From positions 1 through 32,062 of the IMG/VR virus record IMGVR_UViG_3300025168_000360: a DNA stretch of 32,062 nucleotides; one strand, given 5' to 3'. Under the pieces are notes generated by a model. That model was not told where the DNA came from and made no database searches. It saw nothing but the letters and a program-made list of their open reading frames with translations. Origin of the DNA: a virus. How positions within the stretch are numbered: position 1 is the stretch's first letter; every line of letters starts with the position of its first letter. Both the position numbers and the translations under genes were made by a program. Shown here in pieces: positions 31,987 through 32,062 of this stretch.

Positions 31987-32062
31987 ATGTCACAACAAAC
32001 AATGAGTGGACGTGCTAGTGCAAAAACTAGTACCTTCACTTCCTTAACAGATACTCCAGATA
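31987..32062 (+). CDS. Next fibre-type protein, truncated by the window end
   Basis: Twenty-five codons are visible from ATG 31987, one base after the previous stop codon. They read MSQQTMSGRASAKTSTFTSL followed by TDTPD. FTSLTDTP is a common N-terminal segment of phage fibre proteins, so this is probably another fibre or a fibre-assembly protein. The remainder lies outside the window. Confidence 0.5.
   Translation, partial: MSQQTMSGRASAKTSTFTSLTDTPD

Noticed and set aside
23414-32062. Diversity-generating retroelement acting on the fibre genes
   Set aside because: No reverse transcriptase, template repeat or adenine-biased variable C-lectin end is visible; the paralogue differences are spread through the centres and not at the C-termini.
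1-32062. CRISPR array, tRNA genes, insertion sequences
   Set aside because: No regularly spaced repeats, cloverleaf-like sequences or transposase-like frames were noticed by eye.

Overview
This window is the virion-structure half of a tailed-phage genome, either a free phage or a prophage. Every gene I accept is on the + strand, packed end to end, in the usual order of packaging, head, neck, contractile tail, baseplate and fibres. A tail sheath, tube and baseplate J-type wedge make it a myovirus. The family set is the one seen together in small myoviruses of proteobacteria such as the Bcep781-like phages and Obolenskvirus, and in part in cyanophage Pam3: DUF1073 portal, DUF2213 protease, DUF2184 capsid, DUF4054 adaptor, DUF3383 sheath, Gp138-type spike and DUF2612 wedge. 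These names come from my reading of the protein sequences, not from a search. The DNA is AT-rich and Shine-Dalgarno sites are strong, so a Gram-negative, probably gammaproteobacterial host is likely, but the host cannot be fixed. No integrase, lysis, replication or tRNA gene is visible.

Layout. 2-306: end of an unknown gene and an intrinsic terminator. 318-985: promoter and small terminase. 986-1441: the only long non-coding gap, ending in a sigma70-like promoter. 1442-5421: three small genes (one DUF3310), a small membrane protein, large terminase and portal. 5436-8164: promoter inside a palindrome, a protease with an apparent in-frame nested scaffold gene, cement protein, major capsid protein and a stable UACG hairpin. 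8190-12191: unknown small protein, neck and adaptor proteins, sheath and tube. 12198-15056: a second promoter inside a palindrome, tail assembly chaperone with a -1 frame extension, and tape measure. 15056-23406: a complete simple baseplate (Dit-like, plug, hub, spike, gp25-like, J, DUF2612). 23414-32062: a large adhesin region with three tandem tail-collar paralogues, a small beta-rich protein, a collagen-like protein and several modular fibre proteins sharing C-terminal modules.

How it works together. The terminase pair and portal package DNA into a capsid that is probably assembled on the nested scaffold and matured by the DUF2213 protease. Neck proteins join the head to a contractile tail whose length is set by the 722-residue tape measure. 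The baseplate carries at least seven candidate receptor-binding or fibre proteins. Transcription appears to be divided by promoters that share the extended -10 motif TGnTATAAT without a clear -35 box, two of them inside long inverted repeats.

Most interesting points: the nested scaffold start, the tail-chaperone frameshift without a canonical slippery heptamer, the promoter-in-palindrome elements, and the duplicated and shuffled modules of the fibre region. I found no evidence of a wholly new defence or mobile system here.
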